DNA of 64,000 bases from Heracleum sosnowskyi (taxonomy: Eukaryota; Streptophyta; Magnoliopsida; Apiales; Apiaceae). The stretch covers positions 123,492,998 through 123,556,997 of the forward strand of contig CM061240.1 of assembly GCA_030848705.1 (NCBI GenBank). Reading direction: 5' to 3'. The position numbers and the translations under genes were made by a program. The notes beneath the pieces are model-generated. The model ran no database searches. It saw nothing but the letters and a program-made list of their open reading frames with translations, and had not been told where the DNA came from. Below are positions 63,331 through 64,000 of this stretch, one piece after another (within the stretch, counting starts at the first letter, position 1; the number at the start of each line of letters is the position of its first letter).

Positions 63331-64000
63331 CTTAAATAAGTTCACAAGTATAAAATTGTTCATATTTTAAGGACTTGTGAATTTATTTAACATCCAGTCC
63401 TCATCTTAATAATTTAGTGCTAATATCTAACTCATAGATATTTAGTACTAATTTATTATTATTTATTTAATGAAATTTGAATTATGGAAATTGAAGCAGT
63501 TCAATATCTTATTTGCTCCATAATTTAAAATACATAAAATAAATATGCAGCATAATTTATTGGATTTTAATTGGTTAATATCATTCAATGATATTTAGTC
63601 GATTTTATTCTGAGAAAATTCTGAATTTTCTGTTGACAATTGATTTTGGTAAATTTGAAAAGATTTATTAGAATTAAAACTTGATAGGAAATAAAAAAGT
63701 CTAAATTTTAAAACAAGAACATGTTTTAAAATGAAGACAGAAGCAAAAAATATCGAATTTAGGAAATTCGATAGTTTTTCAAGTACATAGATAAATCTAT
63801 CGAAACAAATTTTCGATAGTTTTTGAAAAGGAAAAAGAAAAACTATTGAAAACATTTCTCGATACTTTTTGAGGAAAATTTGAAAAAGCATCGAATTGAA
63901 TTTCATTATTCTTTATCTAAATTCTCGATGGTTTTTGAATTAAAATGAAAATCTATCTGAGAGAATTAATTTTTCCTTTATTTTAATTCTCGATAGTTTT
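63331..64000 (+). other. E pol-ORF3 spacer with TTCGATAG motif cluster
   Basis: AT-rich, no ORF. Between 63750 and the window end about nine copies or variants of TTCGATAG / CTATCGAA occur. By analogy with B and C this is the spacer before ORF3, which would lie past the window. Confidence 0.6.

Overview
This is repeat-dense DNA from a plant nuclear genome, most likely a eudicot. I see no host gene, no structural RNA gene and nothing prokaryotic. The window is AT-rich and almost wholly built of LTR retrotransposons inserted into one another, and every recognisable protein belongs to one of them. Elements are lettered here: A-E are Ty1/copia elements of the SIRE/Maximus type (tRNA-iMet primer site, PPT like ATTGGGGGAGAT, and in A-D an extra ORF3 after pol; E's ORF3 would lie past the window). 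F is a Ty3/gypsy Tat/Ogre-type element. G is a Ty3/gypsy Tekay/Del-type chromovirus.

Layout. 1-21505 is G (minus strand; part of the 3' LTR at 1-637, 5' LTR 17833-21505), split by the young, intact element A (plus strand, 3149-14652, TSD GTCAA). 21506-46564 is C (minus strand), split by the nearly intact B (minus strand, 24799-37913, TSD GTACT) inside C's ORF3. C ends at 21506 in an 11-bp stub of its 3' LTR, where G begins. 46565-46925 looks like the end of a CACTA DNA transposon. 46926-49650 is the 3' end of D (plus strand: ORF3 C-terminus and 3' LTR). 49651 to about 56616 is F (minus strand, decayed), with an antisense ORF into which D has inserted. 56617 to about 57900 is AT-rich DNA with a 63-bp minisatellite. 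About 58000-64000 is a heavily decayed copia copy, E (plus strand). The simplest insertion order is F, then D, then CACTA, then C, then both B and G, then A into G.

How the parts work together. Each copia element should be transcribed from a TATA box in its LTR, primed by tRNA-iMet, and translated into Gag (CCHC knuckles) and Pol (protease, integrase, reverse transcriptase, RNase H). ORF3 follows; its function is unknown and it shows no clear signal peptide or membrane span. LTR divergence seen by eye is about 1/603 for A, about 3/1016 for B and 1/637 for the visible part of G, so all three insertions are recent.

Two signals cut across the elements and are not explained by the usual annotation. 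(1) Each copia family carries its own short iterated motif in LTRs, spacers and (A, B, D) disordered coding linkers: ATCCTGAY in A, CGTTGAY in B, GTCTTCC in C, TGACAG in D, TTCGATAG in E. It occurs in both orientations and different reading frames, as expected for a DNA- or RNA-level recognition code. (2) All five LTRs end in a hairpin with an almost invariant loop (TTCAACCCCCCTTC) and stems that differ by compensatory changes.
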